Of a stretch of DNA of 64,000 nucleotides, positions 8,426 to 17,868 are shown in pieces. The notes under the pieces are model-generated. The model saw only the letters and a program-made list of their open reading frames with translations, had not been told where the DNA came from and did no database searches. Position numbers and translations under genes: made by a program. Within the stretch, counting starts at the first letter, position 1; every line of letters begins with the position of its first letter. Origin of the DNA: Opitutales bacterium. GTDB taxonomy: Bacteria; Verrucomicrobiota; Verrucomicrobiia; Opitutales; Opitutaceae. The stretch covers positions 1-64,000 of the forward strand of contig JABITN010000105.1 in NCBI GenBank assembly GCA_018700525.1, given 5' to 3'.

Positions 8426-9964
8426 ATGTTACTAATGCAATACCCCAATCCCCTACTCATAATCGCCGTATTAGCCTTCAGTATACCGTTTTGCGAAGCT
8501 GACCCCATCAATCTAGGAGATCGCCGGGAATTGCTGGTAGATGATTACCTCATCGAGTCCTTGGATGGAGAAATCTCTTTAAAACTCAATCATCCGACGG
8601 CCAAAGAAATCGTATTCACGCACGACGCTCCCTGGGAGGGCAGTGGTTCTGGATACCATAGCATTTTCAAAGATGGCGACAAGTACCGCATGTACTACAA
8701 ATGCTATCAACTATCGGTTCAGGAGGGAGAGCTGGCTCCATCCGATGCACGATTCACTTGCTACGCTGAAAGCGACGACGGCATCCACTGGACTCGCCCA
8801 TCACTCGGACTCGTTGAATTCCCCGAAGGCAGCGGCGATACGAACAACAATATCGTCATCGGTCGCGCCAAAAAGGACTGGATGGGGCAGGCTGAACTGG
8901 ACGGTGCTCACTCCGCCGTCTTCAAAGACGCCAATCCAAACTGTCCGCCCGATTCTCGCTACAAAGCAGTACTGAGATCCAGCGGCGAAGATGAAGGTCT
9001 ACTGATCCTGAAATCCCCCGATGGAATTCATTGGTCAATGCTGTCGGAAAGACCCGTCATCACGGATGGTCGATTCGATTCTCAAAACCTAGCTTTCTGG
9101 GATCCAATACGAAAAGAATACCGCGCTTATTGGCGAATATATCCAAATGAAATAAGAAACATTCGAACCGCCACTTCCCAGGACATGTTAACCTGGGAAA
9201 ATCAAACAGATTTGACGTATCCAGGAGCTTCGCCCGAACAATTGTACACCAATCAGATCCTGCCCTACTATCGAGCGCCTCATATTTTCATCGGATTCCC
9301 CAGCCGTTACATCGATCGAGGCTGGAGCCACTCTATGGAGCAACTTCCCGAATTGAGCCACCGGAAAATGCGGTCGTCCGCATCAGAGCGCTATGGCACG
9401 GCAATTACCGAAGCCCTATTCATGAGTAGTCGTGACGCCACTACTTTCAAGCGATGGCCTGAAGCGTTCCTCCGCCCTGGCATCGAACGTCAAAATCAAT
9501 GGAAATACGGCGACAATTATCTCGCGTGGCAAATGGTCGAAACCGCTTCAAGCATGAATGGAGCCCCCAACGAAATATCCCTCTACGCATCCGAAGACTA
9601 CTGGACCGGAAATAGCAATCAACTGCGTCGTTATACCATGCGGCTCGATGGCTTCGTATCCGCAAGCGCCCCCATGAGCGGCGGCAGCTTCAACACCAAA
9701 CCTGTTACTTTCGATGGCAGTGGACTTTTTCTAAATTTCTCATCTTCCGCCGCAGGAGGTATCAAAATCGAAATTCGCAATGAAGGTGGTACAGCGATTC
9801 CTGGATACGCTTTAGCTGATTGCGAAGTCGTTTTCGGTGACGCCATAGACCGTCCTGTTTCCTGGACTGCCAAAGGAACCGACATTTCGGAACTCAAAGG
9901 GAAACCAATCCAGCTACATATCAGTCTACAAGACGCCGACCTGTTCGCCTTCCAGTTTCGGTAA
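8426..9964 (+). CDS. Secreted five-bladed beta-propeller protein, GH32/GH43-like
   Basis: 512 residues with an N-terminal signal peptide (about residues 1-25). The mature protein opens with RRELLVDDYLIESL and contains FTCYAESDDGIHWTRPSLGL and LKSPDGIHWSM, repeats typical of a large PVC family that folds like the GH32/GH43/GH68 propeller. The last 90 residues (from about 420) look like a beta-sandwich ending ISLQDADLFAFQFR. No defined catalytic triad can be assigned by eye, so hydrolase activity is inferred from the fold. It stands alone on the plus strand, tail to tail with the GDPD gene. Confidence 0.7.
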   Translation: MLLMQYPNPLLIIAVLAFSIPFCEADPINLGDRRELLVDDYLIESLDGEISLKLNHPTAKEIVFTHDAPWEGSGSGYHSIFKDGDKYRMYYKCYQLSVQEGELAPSDARFTCYAESDDGIHWTRPSLGLVEFPEGSGDTNNNIVIGRAKKDWMGQAELDGAHSAVFKDANPNCPPDSRYKAVLRSSGEDEGLLILKSPDGIHWSMLSERPVITDGRFDSQNLAFWDPIRKEYRAYWRIYPNEIRNIRTATSQDMLTWENQTDLTYPGASPEQLYTNQILPYYRAPHIFIGFPSRYIDRGWSHSMEQLPELSHRKMRSSASERYGTAITEALFMSSRDATTFKRWPEAFLRPGIERQNQWKYGDNYLAWQMVETASSMNGAPNEISLYASEDYWTGNSNQLRRYTMRLDGFVSASAPMSGGSFNTKPVTFDGSGLFLNFSSSAAGGIKIEIRNEGGTAIPGYALADCEVVFGDAIDRPVSWTAKGTDISELKGKPIQLHISLQDADLFAFQFR

Positions 9965-9976
9965 GAAGGTCACCAC

Positions 9977-10840
9977 CTATCGCCAATCGTTTTCGACTAG
10001 GTATTCCAAGGTTTCTTCAGGGTAATTCGTATGCAACATTCTAACACCCAATTCGGCGAGTTCCTCAATTTGCTTTGTATCTTTATAAATATGCGTTTGC
10101 ACCAAAACTTCGCTCTTCACGGCAAAGCGAATAGCTTCGCTTGTTGAGGCTGAAACCGGCTCGTCCTTCACCAGGTCCACATGGACTGCCTTTGGATGAA
10201 ACGTTGTGATTACATGCCGCAACTCCGAAAGGTCTCGAGTTTTAATCATCACTTCCACCTTGGGCGTACCGCTTTCAAAATACGCTTGGATCTTTTTAGT
10301 ATCCTTGAAAACCGTACGAATAAAAACCTGATCTGTCATTCCCAGCTTAGACACCAATCGCGCCAAATCATCGAAATGATCGATGATCCCTGGCTTCAAA
10401 TCAGGTTTGAATAGAATCTTCCCCCTTCCCGCCAACAACAGCTCTTCCAAAGTCGCCACCGATTCATTGGATACCGAACCATCGCGGTAGCGTTTCTTGA
10501 GCGCTTTCAATTCCGCAAGCGTCAGGTCTTTTGCTTTACCCGTAGCGTTTGTTTCCCGATCCAAAGTCGGATCATGAACTACGACAAAAACACCGTCCGA
10601 AGTACGCTGAATGTCGGTTTCGTAAACATCGTACCCCTTTCGAATCGCTATCGCCAAATTCGCTAGCGTATTCTCAGGGGCCTGATCGGCTTTATCATTC
10701 GAATACCCTCCCCGATGCGCAGCGACGAGTATAGCTCCATTCCTAGAGGCTTCCAACAATTCCGTCGTTTGCAAATCATCGCCCCGGCAAAGTACCGGAA
10801 ACGCCAATACAAAAAGCGATAGCAGGTATTTTCGCCCCAT
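9977..10840 (-). CDS. Glycerophosphodiester phosphodiesterase, secreted
   Basis: ATG 10840 gives 287 residues with a signal peptide (MGRKYLLSLFVLAFPVLCRG) and starts 5 bp after the sulfatase stop. The GDPD TIM-barrel signature is complete: AAHRGG with catalytic His42, PENTL, YETDIQ with metal ligands near residues 74-76, and VVVHDPTLDR with the second catalytic His89. The family hydrolyses glycerophosphodiesters to glycerol-3-phosphate and an alcohol. The close coupling to a sulfatase suggests joint processing of an exported substrate such as a decorated glycan or lipid head group. Confidence 0.93.
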   Translation of the reverse strand: MGRKYLLSLFVLAFPVLCRGDDLQTTELLEASRNGAILVAAHRGGYSNDKADQAPENTLANLAIAIRKGYDVYETDIQRTSDGVFVVVHDPTLDRETNATGKAKDLTLAELKALKKRYRDGSVSNESVATLEELLLAGRGKILFKPDLKPGIIDHFDDLARLVSKLGMTDQVFIRTVFKDTKKIQAYFESGTPKVEVMIKTRDLSELRHVITTFHPKAVHVDLVKDEPVSASTSEAIRFAVKSEVLVQTHIYKDTKQIEELAELGVRMLHTNYPEETLEYLVENDWR

Positions 10841-10845
10841 ACAGT

Positions 10846-12330
10846 CTAGTAATCCGCTCCGGTTAAACTCTTGAGAACCGACTCCTGCCACGTACGGAGC
10901 TCAGCTTGCAGCTTTTTAGCGGCGACCGGCTTCTTTCCGATAAGGTTCTTGGTTTCAGCTGGATCCTTTATCAGGTCGAAAAGTTCCTGTTCGGTTTCGC
11001 CGCTTTTACTCTCGCGCACGACCAGTTTTAAACGACCGTCGATAATCGCTCGAGGACCCATGTAATCGGCGGCACTAATGCTAGGATGTTTAAGGTTTTT
11101 GAAATTACGAGTAGCGATACCGCCCATGAGCTTAACAAGAGGGGTGGTTCCTACTTGCAACTCAGGATCAAGGTAGTTTTCCGCTTGATCGCCGCCGCTG
11201 TTTCCGAACTGCCAAAAATAGAGGGGATTGGATCGAGACCTCATCGTACCATCTATCAAGGAAGTAAGATCAATACCATCGATCGGGCGCTTCGGAAGCG
11301 CCTGACCGACGATGCCACAAAGCGTCGGAAGCAAATCGCTGGTGCTGGCACGAATCCTTGTGCTACGCGGTTTCGAAACTCGAGCAGGCCACTCGATCAA
11401 TCCCGGAACAAGAATGCCTCCATCATAAACTTCCCCCTTCACTCCACGATGGGGAGTAACAAGCGAGCCGTCGCGCGACGTGCCATTGTCCCCACAATAA
11501 AAGAGAAGCGTATTGTCGCGTAATCCCTCATCGGCAAGATACGTTCTCAACGTTCCGATTGAGCGATCCATGGCAGTGATCTCAGCATAGCGTTCGCGAA
11601 GCACGTCACCTTGCGGGCGCGTCGTGGGACTTCCGGTTTCGTTGGAAGTGAGCTTAACCTGCTTGTCTTTATATTTCCCTGGCAAGTCGTCGTAGAGCGC
11701 TAGGTCTGCGGGGAGCCCGCTGTAAGGTTCGTGAGGCGAACCAAACCAAACAACCGTGAAAAACGGCTTATTGGAGTTATCCGCTTTACCGATAAAATCG
11801 ATCAATTCGCGAATTAGGATTTCAGAACTTTCGCCAGGATAAACTTCTGGTGGTCCGCCGTTGCGGGAAAATGACGGATTGAGTTCGAAGAAATTATCGT
11901 GAGAAAGCCATTCGTCGAATCCCATTGCTCCTGGATTCAGCGGCGATTCTGCTTTAACCGTGCCAATATGCCATTTTCCAAAGTGAGCGCTCCGGTAACC
12001 CGCATTGCCCATAATACGCGCACTCGTGATCTCTTCAGGACGAATAGACCACCCCGGTGAAAACGTACCCATACGGTTCGGATGGCGCCCAGTCAGAAAG
12101 CTCGCCCTTGTTGGAGAGCAAGTCGGGTGGCCTGAATAGAAATTCTCCAAATGCAGACCTGTCGCCGCCATATCATCGAGCACCGGAGTTTTGACGTACG
12201 GGTGACCATTGTATCCCGTTTCCTCCCAACCATGATCGTCGCCCATCAGTAGGATAACGTTTGGCTGATCGGCAAACGATAATCGGCACAAACCAATTCC
12301 AAAAAGAATAATGAATGTAATGAGCTTCAT
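10846..12330 (-). CDS. Sulfatase (formylglycine type), exported
   Basis: 494 residues with signal peptide MKLITFIILFGIGLCRLSFA. The metal-binding start NVILLMGDDHGW is followed by the modification motif CSPTR at residues 71-75, where the cysteine becomes formylglycine, then ASFLTGRHPNRMG. SAHFGKWHIG and FYCGDNGTSRDGSL give the other active-site blocks. It resembles the arylsulfatase/N-acetylgalactosamine-6-sulfatase branch; the sulfate ester acted on is unknown. First gene of a two-gene unit with the GDPD gene. Confidence 0.94.
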   Translation of the reverse strand: MKLITFIILFGIGLCRLSFADQPNVILLMGDDHGWEETGYNGHPYVKTPVLDDMAATGLHLENFYSGHPTCSPTRASFLTGRHPNRMGTFSPGWSIRPEEITSARIMGNAGYRSAHFGKWHIGTVKAESPLNPGAMGFDEWLSHDNFFELNPSFSRNGGPPEVYPGESSEILIRELIDFIGKADNSNKPFFTVVWFGSPHEPYSGLPADLALYDDLPGKYKDKQVKLTSNETGSPTTRPQGDVLRERYAEITAMDRSIGTLRTYLADEGLRDNTLLFYCGDNGTSRDGSLVTPHRGVKGEVYDGGILVPGLIEWPARVSKPRSTRIRASTSDLLPTLCGIVGQALPKRPIDGIDLTSLIDGTMRSRSNPLYFWQFGNSGGDQAENYLDPELQVGTTPLVKLMGGIATRNFKNLKHPSISAADYMGPRAIIDGRLKLVVRESKSGETEQELFDLIKDPAETKNLIGKKPVAAKKLQAELRTWQESVLKSLTGADY

Positions 12331-12410
12331 GATACTTTATTTTTTTAAGTTTCTCAATTCAGGGGCGTCGCGTGCGACGATTGCGCAGGTAGGGGTTATT
12401 AATTATCGCA

Positions 12411-12430
12411 GACCGACTCAAAGATCGGTC
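12411..12430. repeat. Short inverted repeat below the NIPSNAP gene
   Basis: GACCGA (12411-12416) and TCGGTC (12425-12430) flank an 8-base loop, about 80 bp after the NIPSNAP stop on the minus strand. There is no T-run; possible weak terminator of the catabolic block. Confidence 0.35.
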
Positions 12431-12512
12431 CTAAGACAATACCCTACTCCATACACGCCAGATTGGTTCTGCAATGACAATTAGCCTATCGCCTGAAACT
12501 CCCTACGGAAAA

Positions 12513-12812
12513 TCAGACGAGTTCTACCAACTTGTTGTACTGAGATACAACCGCTCCTAGGGCCTTGCTATGTTTCACATAGATCTGCCACTCAGGGTCT
12601 TCCCACATCAGCTCACGCTTGGCTTCACGATCCGCGAGGTCTTCGTAGCTCCACATTAGAATAAATTCATTGGGATCTTCAATGGACTTCACGTATGAAT
12701 ACGGGTCTCCAAGCAATCGAGATTGCGGACCTAGTCCATACTTGTCGAAAAGCTCAAAGTGCTCCTCGCGCATTCCCGGTTTCGTTTGATAGATTCGTAT
12801 GTCGATAATCAC
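12513..12812 (-). CDS. NIPSNAP family protein
   Basis: 99 residues, no signal peptide, matching the dimeric alpha/beta-barrel (ferredoxin-like) NIPSNAP fold: an N-terminal strand MIIDIRIYQTKPGM, a central FILMWSYEDLADREAKRELMWEDPEW block typical of the family, and a short C-terminal helix. Bacterial members often accompany sugar or aromatic catabolism genes, and some act as small monooxygenases or lyases; activity cannot be assigned here. It is the last gene of the minus-strand block behind the esterase, 45 bp away. Confidence 0.85.
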   Translation of the reverse strand: MIIDIRIYQTKPGMREEHFELFDKYGLGPQSRLLGDPYSYVKSIEDPNEFILMWSYEDLADREAKRELMWEDPEWQIYVKHSKALGAVVSQYNKLVELV

Positions 12813-12857
12813 TTTCTCAGGTCTCCAAATTGTTTTCTCGTTTTCGAAATCCCTACT

Positions 12858-13751
12858 TCAACAAGCACGTTCTTTGAAAAACGCGCCTATACGAGCCGTA
12901 GCCTCAATAGCTTCAGGCATACCCGGAACAACATGAGCACTGTTGTGCCATCCATGTATTACGTCGTCGTAAGGATCGAATTCAACCTGCACACCAGCTT
13001 GACGCGCTTTTTCGGCATAGCCCAATCCATCACCAAACATCGTTTCCAATTTTCCAACTTGCACGAGCATCGGTGGCAAACCTGTCATGTCGGAAAAAGT
13101 TGGAGACGCAAGCGGATCTTTGGGGTCCGCACCATCAAGATACTGTGCAGCCATGCGATCGAGGTAGACTTTCGAGATCGTCGGATCCGAATCGGCATTA
13201 CTCACAAACGTGTCTGCGCTTTGAGTTAAATCGGTCCATGGCGACAAGAGCACTGCAGCCGCAGGTTGGCTTTCACCGGCAAGCTTAAGTTTCGCCAGCA
13301 AAGCCGCGGTCAATCCCCCTCCAGCCGAACTCCCGCCTACGACAATCTGCTTAGAGAAAAGTCCCTGTTTCACCAACCATTTAAAAGCAGTATACGCATC
13401 GTCGACGGCGGCCGGAAAAACATGCTCTGGAGCCAATCGATATTCGACAGTGAAACAACGACACCCGCATGCTGCGCTCAGATTAGAAGCAACCATACGG
13501 CTCGCCTTGGCTGAACTACGGTAATAACCGCCCCCGTGTAGAAACACAAAGACGCATTCCGACGTAGGATCGCCGTTGGTGACCCACTCGCAATATACGC
13601 CATCAGCATCGCATGATTCGACCTTCGTATCAGGTCTTGGGATACTACCTCCATCGGGACCGGTTCCGCGAAGGAAATCGATCGATTGACTCGGATCGTA
13701 AGGATTCGCGCGTTTTCGATCTATCAATTTTTTCAACTCATCGCTCGCCAT
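12858..13751 (-). CDS. Alpha/beta hydrolase, hormone-sensitive-lipase (family IV esterase) type
   Basis: 297 residues without signal peptide, so cytoplasmic. The oxyanion-hole motif HGGGYYRSS (72-80) and the nucleophile elbow GSSAGG (Ser142, serine in place of the usual aspartate of GDSAGG) define the HSL family. SDPTISKVYLD and the HGWH segment near the C-terminus fit the acid/His part. The enzyme should cleave short acyl or carboxyl esters. Position between a PhyH dioxygenase (18 bp upstream) and NIPSNAP suggests it removes an acyl or lactone group during catabolism of an imported sugar. Confidence 0.9.
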   Translation of the reverse strand: MASDELKKLIDRKRANPYDPSQSIDFLRGTGPDGGSIPRPDTKVESCDADGVYCEWVTNGDPTSECVFVFLHGGGYYRSSAKASRMVASNLSAACGCRCFTVEYRLAPEHVFPAAVDDAYTAFKWLVKQGLFSKQIVVGGSSAGGGLTAALLAKLKLAGESQPAAAVLLSPWTDLTQSADTFVSNADSDPTISKVYLDRMAAQYLDGADPKDPLASPTFSDMTGLPPMLVQVGKLETMFGDGLGYAEKARQAGVQVEFDPYDDVIHGWHNSAHVVPGMPEAIEATARIGAFFKERAC

Positions 13752-13769
13752 AAAAAATGCTTTTCAAAT

Positions 13770-14630
13770 TCAAGATGCAGTGTTTTTAAATGTGGATCGT
13801 CCCAACACTGATTGAGTTTCGTAGATGGAACCAGTTTGTTTCGGTCTGGGCAAAGGGATACGCACCGGAACATTGGTCACACGCGGTTGATTGGTGGCCT
13901 CCCCTCGCACGAAGCTTCTTTCATATTCATCCCATTCGGCACCTCGAAGAGGCCAGGCATCACCTGCACAATACTGAAACAACAACAATCTTCGAGGATT
14001 AGGAGACAGATTGGGCAGAGATCCGTGCAACACGCGAACATGGTGAATCGATATGCCTCCAGCTTTTACTTCAATTTTTTCAGCCTTGGAATCATCAAAA
14101 CCCTCTTCCGTTACTGCCCCTGCAAAACAACCATCCAAATGATGGTCTAGAATGGGTCCCTTATGAGTGCCCGAAATACCCAACAAACAACCGTTTTCCT
14201 CGGTCATATCGTCAATACAAACGCCTACCGCCAAAAGGTCATCATTAGTAAATGGATACCAAGCCCAATCCTGATGCCATTCAACCGGACTACCACCTCC
14301 GCCGGACTTCATATTAAGTTTATTGCCATTCGTCCAAATTGAAGGGCCGATCAGTTGAGCGACAATATCCAAGATGCTCTCATGCCCCAAGGTTCTTCGG
14401 TACACTTCGTGAGCCTCAATCGGACTCTTAATACGGCGTAGTTTAGGACCCATTGCAGAGTGCCCTGGCTCCAAATCATAAACATCATCGCTTTCAACTA
14501 TCTGACGGGAGCTTTCAACAAACGAATCAGTCACCCGTCGAAGCTCTTCTACTTCTGCCAAACTCAGCACCCCATCTACGCCAATAAATCCGTCCCTACG
14601 ATAATCTTCAACCTGTCGCTCTGTTAACAT
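13770..14630 (-). CDS. Phytanoyl-CoA dioxygenase (PhyH) family oxygenase
   Basis: ATG 14630 (MLTERQVEDY) is preferred over the TTG at 14657. The 286-residue protein carries the non-haem Fe(II)/2-oxoglutarate triad: HxD in EWHQDWAW (His119, Asp121) and the distal His202 in RVLHGS, with an arginine in PNPRRLLLF for 2-oxoglutarate. In this phylum PhyH-like enzymes are common in sugar and quaternary-amine catabolism clusters, and few have known substrates. The gene lies 18 bp before the esterase, and a GTCAATAGTCGAC palindrome sits about 100 bp upstream of its start, so it may have its own promoter within the block. Confidence 0.92.
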   Translation of the reverse strand: MLTERQVEDYRRDGFIGVDGVLSLAEVEELRRVTDSFVESSRQIVESDDVYDLEPGHSAMGPKLRRIKSPIEAHEVYRRTLGHESILDIVAQLIGPSIWTNGNKLNMKSGGGGSPVEWHQDWAWYPFTNDDLLAVGVCIDDMTEENGCLLGISGTHKGPILDHHLDGCFAGAVTEEGFDDSKAEKIEVKAGGISIHHVRVLHGSLPNLSPNPRRLLLFQYCAGDAWPLRGAEWDEYERSFVRGEATNQPRVTNVPVRIPLPRPKQTGSIYETQSVLGRSTFKNTAS

Positions 14631-14729
14631 AACAAGTACTCCGTTTCCACGTTTCAAGAGATATTGAGGCGAGAATTCTTACATAGACAAAGGAAGCAAA
14701 ATCCCTCCGAGAAAACCATACAAAAATTA

Positions 14730-14742
14730 GTCAATAGTCGAC
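14730..14742 (-). promoter_or_regulatory. Putative operator, GTCAATAGTCGAC, upstream of the PhyH gene
   Basis: One of six copies of GTCAAyrGTyGAC in intergenic DNA. It lies 99 bp upstream of the dioxygenase start. Read toward the gene the site contains TTGACT, a -35-like hexamer. Confidence 0.7.
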
Positions 14743-14873
14743 TTAGATCCAACCACCAAATTTATCGTCAACGAACTATTCAAACGACCCTTACCCCCGA
14801 TTGGCGGGTACGTACAATTCAACCGAAATGTTTCTTGATATCGGGTGCAGCATTGTATTGGTGATCAAAATGA

Positions 14874-15761
14874 TTAGTAAGGCGCGACTTCCGCGAGCCT
14901 ACCGTAAGCCTCTAACGATTCTTCCAAAGTACGTGGCTGCTCCCAACCAAGCTCAGCCTCTACCTTCGAGCAATCTACCAACGAATCCATTTCCTCCAAT
15001 GGTATCTTGGATGGGATATCCGATAACTGCTCTTCAATCACCTCCCTAGCAGGCCGCTGCTCGAGATTATCTTTCGAGGATACGAAATACTGCCGGTAGC
15101 CACTAAGCTCAGCCGTGATCGCTTTCACTGCCACTTCCGCAGCTGAATAGATCGGCAAATACGCGAATCCATCGTAACAGTTTCCTCGTTCCAACCCACC
15201 CATTTCCTTCGTCTTGGCGAGAAGAGTCGAATCCAGAAGCAAAGGAAAACGAACCGCGATACAGGTCATTCCCTTTGTATCCGAAAAATAGTTCAACAGA
15301 TTCTCCCCAATCTGTTTGCTCAAAGAATATCCATTTCGAGCCAATGTCGGCATATCCGAATCAATCGGAATGTACGGCAAAACGATTTCGTGAATCGCAC
15401 GATCACCAACCGGCAACTGCCCATTACAAACCTGTATTGAACTAGAAAATATGATTCGGCTACACCCAGAATTCGCCGCTGCTTGAAACAAATTCATGTC
15501 CATCGATGTGTTCTCCTTCAATACATCTTGGGGAGAATCGCTATCCCACTTCGTATTGCTGGCAAAATGAATCAATACATCGATCTCTTTTAATAGCTCT
15601 TCGCAAGCTTCCCAATCCAACAGATCCACAATCTTCACCGAATACGCAGCTTCTACATCCGAAACGCAATCAACCGCAGTAAACGTCATCCCAAGCTCAT
15701 CCAACAAACGACAAACGCAGCTCCCTAAACGCCCTGCAGCTCCTGTAACTAAAACGTTCAT
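14874..15761 (-). CDS. NAD-dependent epimerase/dehydratase (extended SDR)
   Basis: 295 residues. The Rossmann motif GAAGRLG (residues 7-13) and the catalytic YSLSK pair (Tyr145, Lys149) define an extended short-chain dehydrogenase, probably acting on a sugar or sugar acid with NAD(H). The IHFASNTKWDSD segment resembles uronate dehydrogenase-like members, but the substrate is not certain. It is paired with the SSS symporter upstream (172 bp), exactly as in the plus-strand module at 38.7-41.5 kb. An operator palindrome lies 55 bp upstream. Confidence 0.88.
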   Translation of the reverse strand: MNVLVTGAAGRLGSCVCRLLDELGMTFTAVDCVSDVEAAYSVKIVDLLDWEACEELLKEIDVLIHFASNTKWDSDSPQDVLKENTSMDMNLFQAAANSGCSRIIFSSSIQVCNGQLPVGDRAIHEIVLPYIPIDSDMPTLARNGYSLSKQIGENLLNYFSDTKGMTCIAVRFPLLLDSTLLAKTKEMGGLERGNCYDGFAYLPIYSAAEVAVKAITAELSGYRQYFVSSKDNLEQRPAREVIEEQLSDIPSKIPLEEMDSLVDCSKVEAELGWEQPRTLEESLEAYGRLAEVAPY

Positions 15762-15816
15762 ACCACCAATCTAAACAGACTGATCAGATCGCTCTTCAAA
15801 AACCACTCGAAGAACA

Positions 15817-15829
15817 GTCAACAGTCGAC
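15817..15829 (-). promoter_or_regulatory. Putative operator, GTCAACAGTCGAC, upstream of the epimerase
   Basis: Copy of the GTCAAyrGTyGAC palindrome, 55 bp upstream of the epimerase start. Read toward the gene it contains TTGACT. Confidence 0.7.
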
Positions 15830-15893
15830 CAATGAACAGCGATTCTTAGGCAAAAGCCATTCTAAAAAGGTGCCCCCTTGCAACATAGCCACA

Positions 15894-15910
15894 CCAAGCA
15901 CTCAGCTTGG
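15894..15910 (-). terminator. Hairpin just after the symporter stop
   Basis: CCAAGC, 5-base loop, GCTTGG lies 24 bp downstream of the symporter stop on the minus strand. It has no T-run, so it may be an mRNA 3'-stabilising or partial-termination hairpin that uncouples symporter and epimerase expression. Confidence 0.4.
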
Positions 15911-15933
15911 AGCACTCCTCATAAAACGCTTTT

Positions 15934-17658
15934 CTAATTCGGCCCAAATTTCTCAGTTCGGCGAATTGGGATATAGATCGCTCCTGAAATACAGCCAAGG
16001 ACGATTGCAAAAGCGATTAGCAATCCAGACTCTTCTCGGTTTATAAAGGACAAGACAAACATCACGACCGCGATAACCGCCAGTGAAACCACCACCATTT
16101 TCCCTGGTAGCGTCGACGACTTCAAAGTAGTCGCTTGGCGAAACACTTGTTTCTTCGCCAATACTCTCTGCCAGCCCGGGTGCTCTCCATCGCTTCGCAA
16201 TTCAAGTGTTACCAGTATGATCAACGGCAATACGATTCCCGCTATAAGATCCACGATTCGATTATTCGCCGCTATCAAATCCACAAGCGGTCGAAGTGCC
16301 TCTACTCCATTAAGAAACCCTTCATTCGACAGACCGAACTTAACAATAAAAGCCGTTAGGAAGCCCGCCAAAATAGTTGCCCAAACGGCACCCAAGCCGA
16401 TCTTCCGCGAAAAGAGCCCCCAGATGGTAGGCAACATAAGGGGGCCATTCAGCAACGCATTAATCGAAATAAGGAAACTCGTGTATCCATATTTCGGAAT
16501 TAACAAAGCGCCCGAAAGCACCACGCATCCCAAAATAATCGTCGCCGCGCGCCCGACGAATACCAGACGCTTCTCCGAGGCCGCCTGATTGATGATTCGA
16601 TGATACACTTCGGAAGTGAATGCACCCGCGAAAACATTAAGACGAGTCGTCGCCATACTTGCGGTAGCCGAAGCCATCGCTGCGACCATCAATCCCACCA
16701 TCCCCGCCGGCAACACTAGCTGACAGGCTAGAATATAAGCCTGCTCCGAATCGGCCTCCGAATTCAATACGCGATAAATGAGCGGCGGCAGCATCCATAA
16801 AATCGGACTTACGAAATACAAGGCACCAAACAAATAGGCTGACTTCCGAGCATCCTTTTCCTCCGGTACACACAGGTAACGTTGAACGAAAGTCCATTCC
16901 GCCCCGATGTTGAAAAAATTGACGATCATCCACCCCGTGATGAACCACCAAGTGAAATCCGCAGCGACTGGAGACATGAACCCTTTTGGAGCTGCCTCCA
17001 AAAAAGAACCCCAACCGCCTGCCTCCATCAAAATGAGCGGAACCACGAATATCACTGAAACCATCAGGATCACGAATTGCAGAACATCCGTCATCAAAAC
17101 TGCCCAAAGGCCCCCAATGAAAGTGATCAGGATGACTATGAGACACAAAGCGACCGATGCGTAAGTGACCGACAAAAATCCTGTCGCAGGATCTGCCAAA
17201 ACATGCCCCACAGGCAAAGGGACCAACACGCATACGATCTTCGACAACGCATACACCCCTCCTCCCATCGTAAACAAGGTCGCCGTCCCCTTAAACCAAG
17301 TATAGAACTGCACTACGGACCCGCCAAACCGGAGATGAAGGAATTCGGAAGCGGAATCGACGCCGACTCGTCGCCAATGGCCAGCCACGAACCGCCCTAC
17401 CATCATCGCCGCAACCCCGTAACCGAGATTGATGACGATCGCCACAAAACCATAACGGTAGGCAACTCCTCCCCAAACGACGAATGTACCGGCCGAAAAC
17501 TGAGTCATAAAACCCGAAAGCCCCGAAACCCACCATGGCGATTGCCCACCAGCAGAGAACATCTCTTTCGAGCTCTTCATCCTTCCGGCGAACATCATGC
17601 CCGCTCCGATGATACCTAGGACGTAGAGCAGAATTACGAAGTAATCAACCCCTTGCAT
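15934..17658 (-). CDS. Sodium:solute symporter (SSS family)
   Basis: 574 residues with about 13 hydrophobic segments spread through the sequence. The N-terminal SPWWVSGLSGFMTQFSAGTFVVWGG block and the TFVQRYLCVPEEKDARKSAYLFG loop are characteristic of SSS (LeuT-fold) transporters, which couple substrate uptake to the Na+ gradient. It sits at the head of the minus-strand block with the epimerase, dioxygenase and esterase, so a sugar or sugar-acid substrate is likely. It is a clear paralogue of the symporter at 39717-41450. Control is probably through the palindrome about 100 bp upstream. Confidence 0.92.
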   Translation of the reverse strand: MQGVDYFVILLYVLGIIGAGMMFAGRMKSSKEMFSAGGQSPWWVSGLSGFMTQFSAGTFVVWGGVAYRYGFVAIVINLGYGVAAMMVGRFVAGHWRRVGVDSASEFLHLRFGGSVVQFYTWFKGTATLFTMGGGVYALSKIVCVLVPLPVGHVLADPATGFLSVTYASVALCLIVILITFIGGLWAVLMTDVLQFVILMVSVIFVVPLILMEAGGWGSFLEAAPKGFMSPVAADFTWWFITGWMIVNFFNIGAEWTFVQRYLCVPEEKDARKSAYLFGALYFVSPILWMLPPLIYRVLNSEADSEQAYILACQLVLPAGMVGLMVAAMASATASMATTRLNVFAGAFTSEVYHRIINQAASEKRLVFVGRAATIILGCVVLSGALLIPKYGYTSFLISINALLNGPLMLPTIWGLFSRKIGLGAVWATILAGFLTAFIVKFGLSNEGFLNGVEALRPLVDLIAANNRIVDLIAGIVLPLIILVTLELRSDGEHPGWQRVLAKKQVFRQATTLKSSTLPGKMVVVSLAVIAVVMFVLSFINREESGLLIAFAIVLGCISGAIYIPIRRTEKFGPN

Positions 17659-17756
17659 ATTACAAATTAATCATCGCTTGAGTTGAACGCGGGCTTGGGG
17701 TCATAGTCGGAATTTCGAAGGTATTTCAGCAAGAGAGTCTCTCAATGCCATAAAAG

Positions 17757-17769
17757 GTCAACGGTCGAC
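17757..17769. promoter_or_regulatory. Putative operator, GTCAACGGTCGAC, between symporter and LamG-like gene
   Basis: Copy of the six-member palindrome in the divergent region: 98 bp from the symporter start (minus) and 99 bp from ATG 17869 (plus). One bound regulator could control both directions. Confidence 0.7.
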
Positions 17770-17868
17770 TTCCTGCTACCTTGTCCGATCACGCTCTGAT
17801 ACATTTTGTTAGATCCATCGTTCCCGTTTCGATGCCATTCGATTAACTCTTCCACTGCCTCTCTCGCA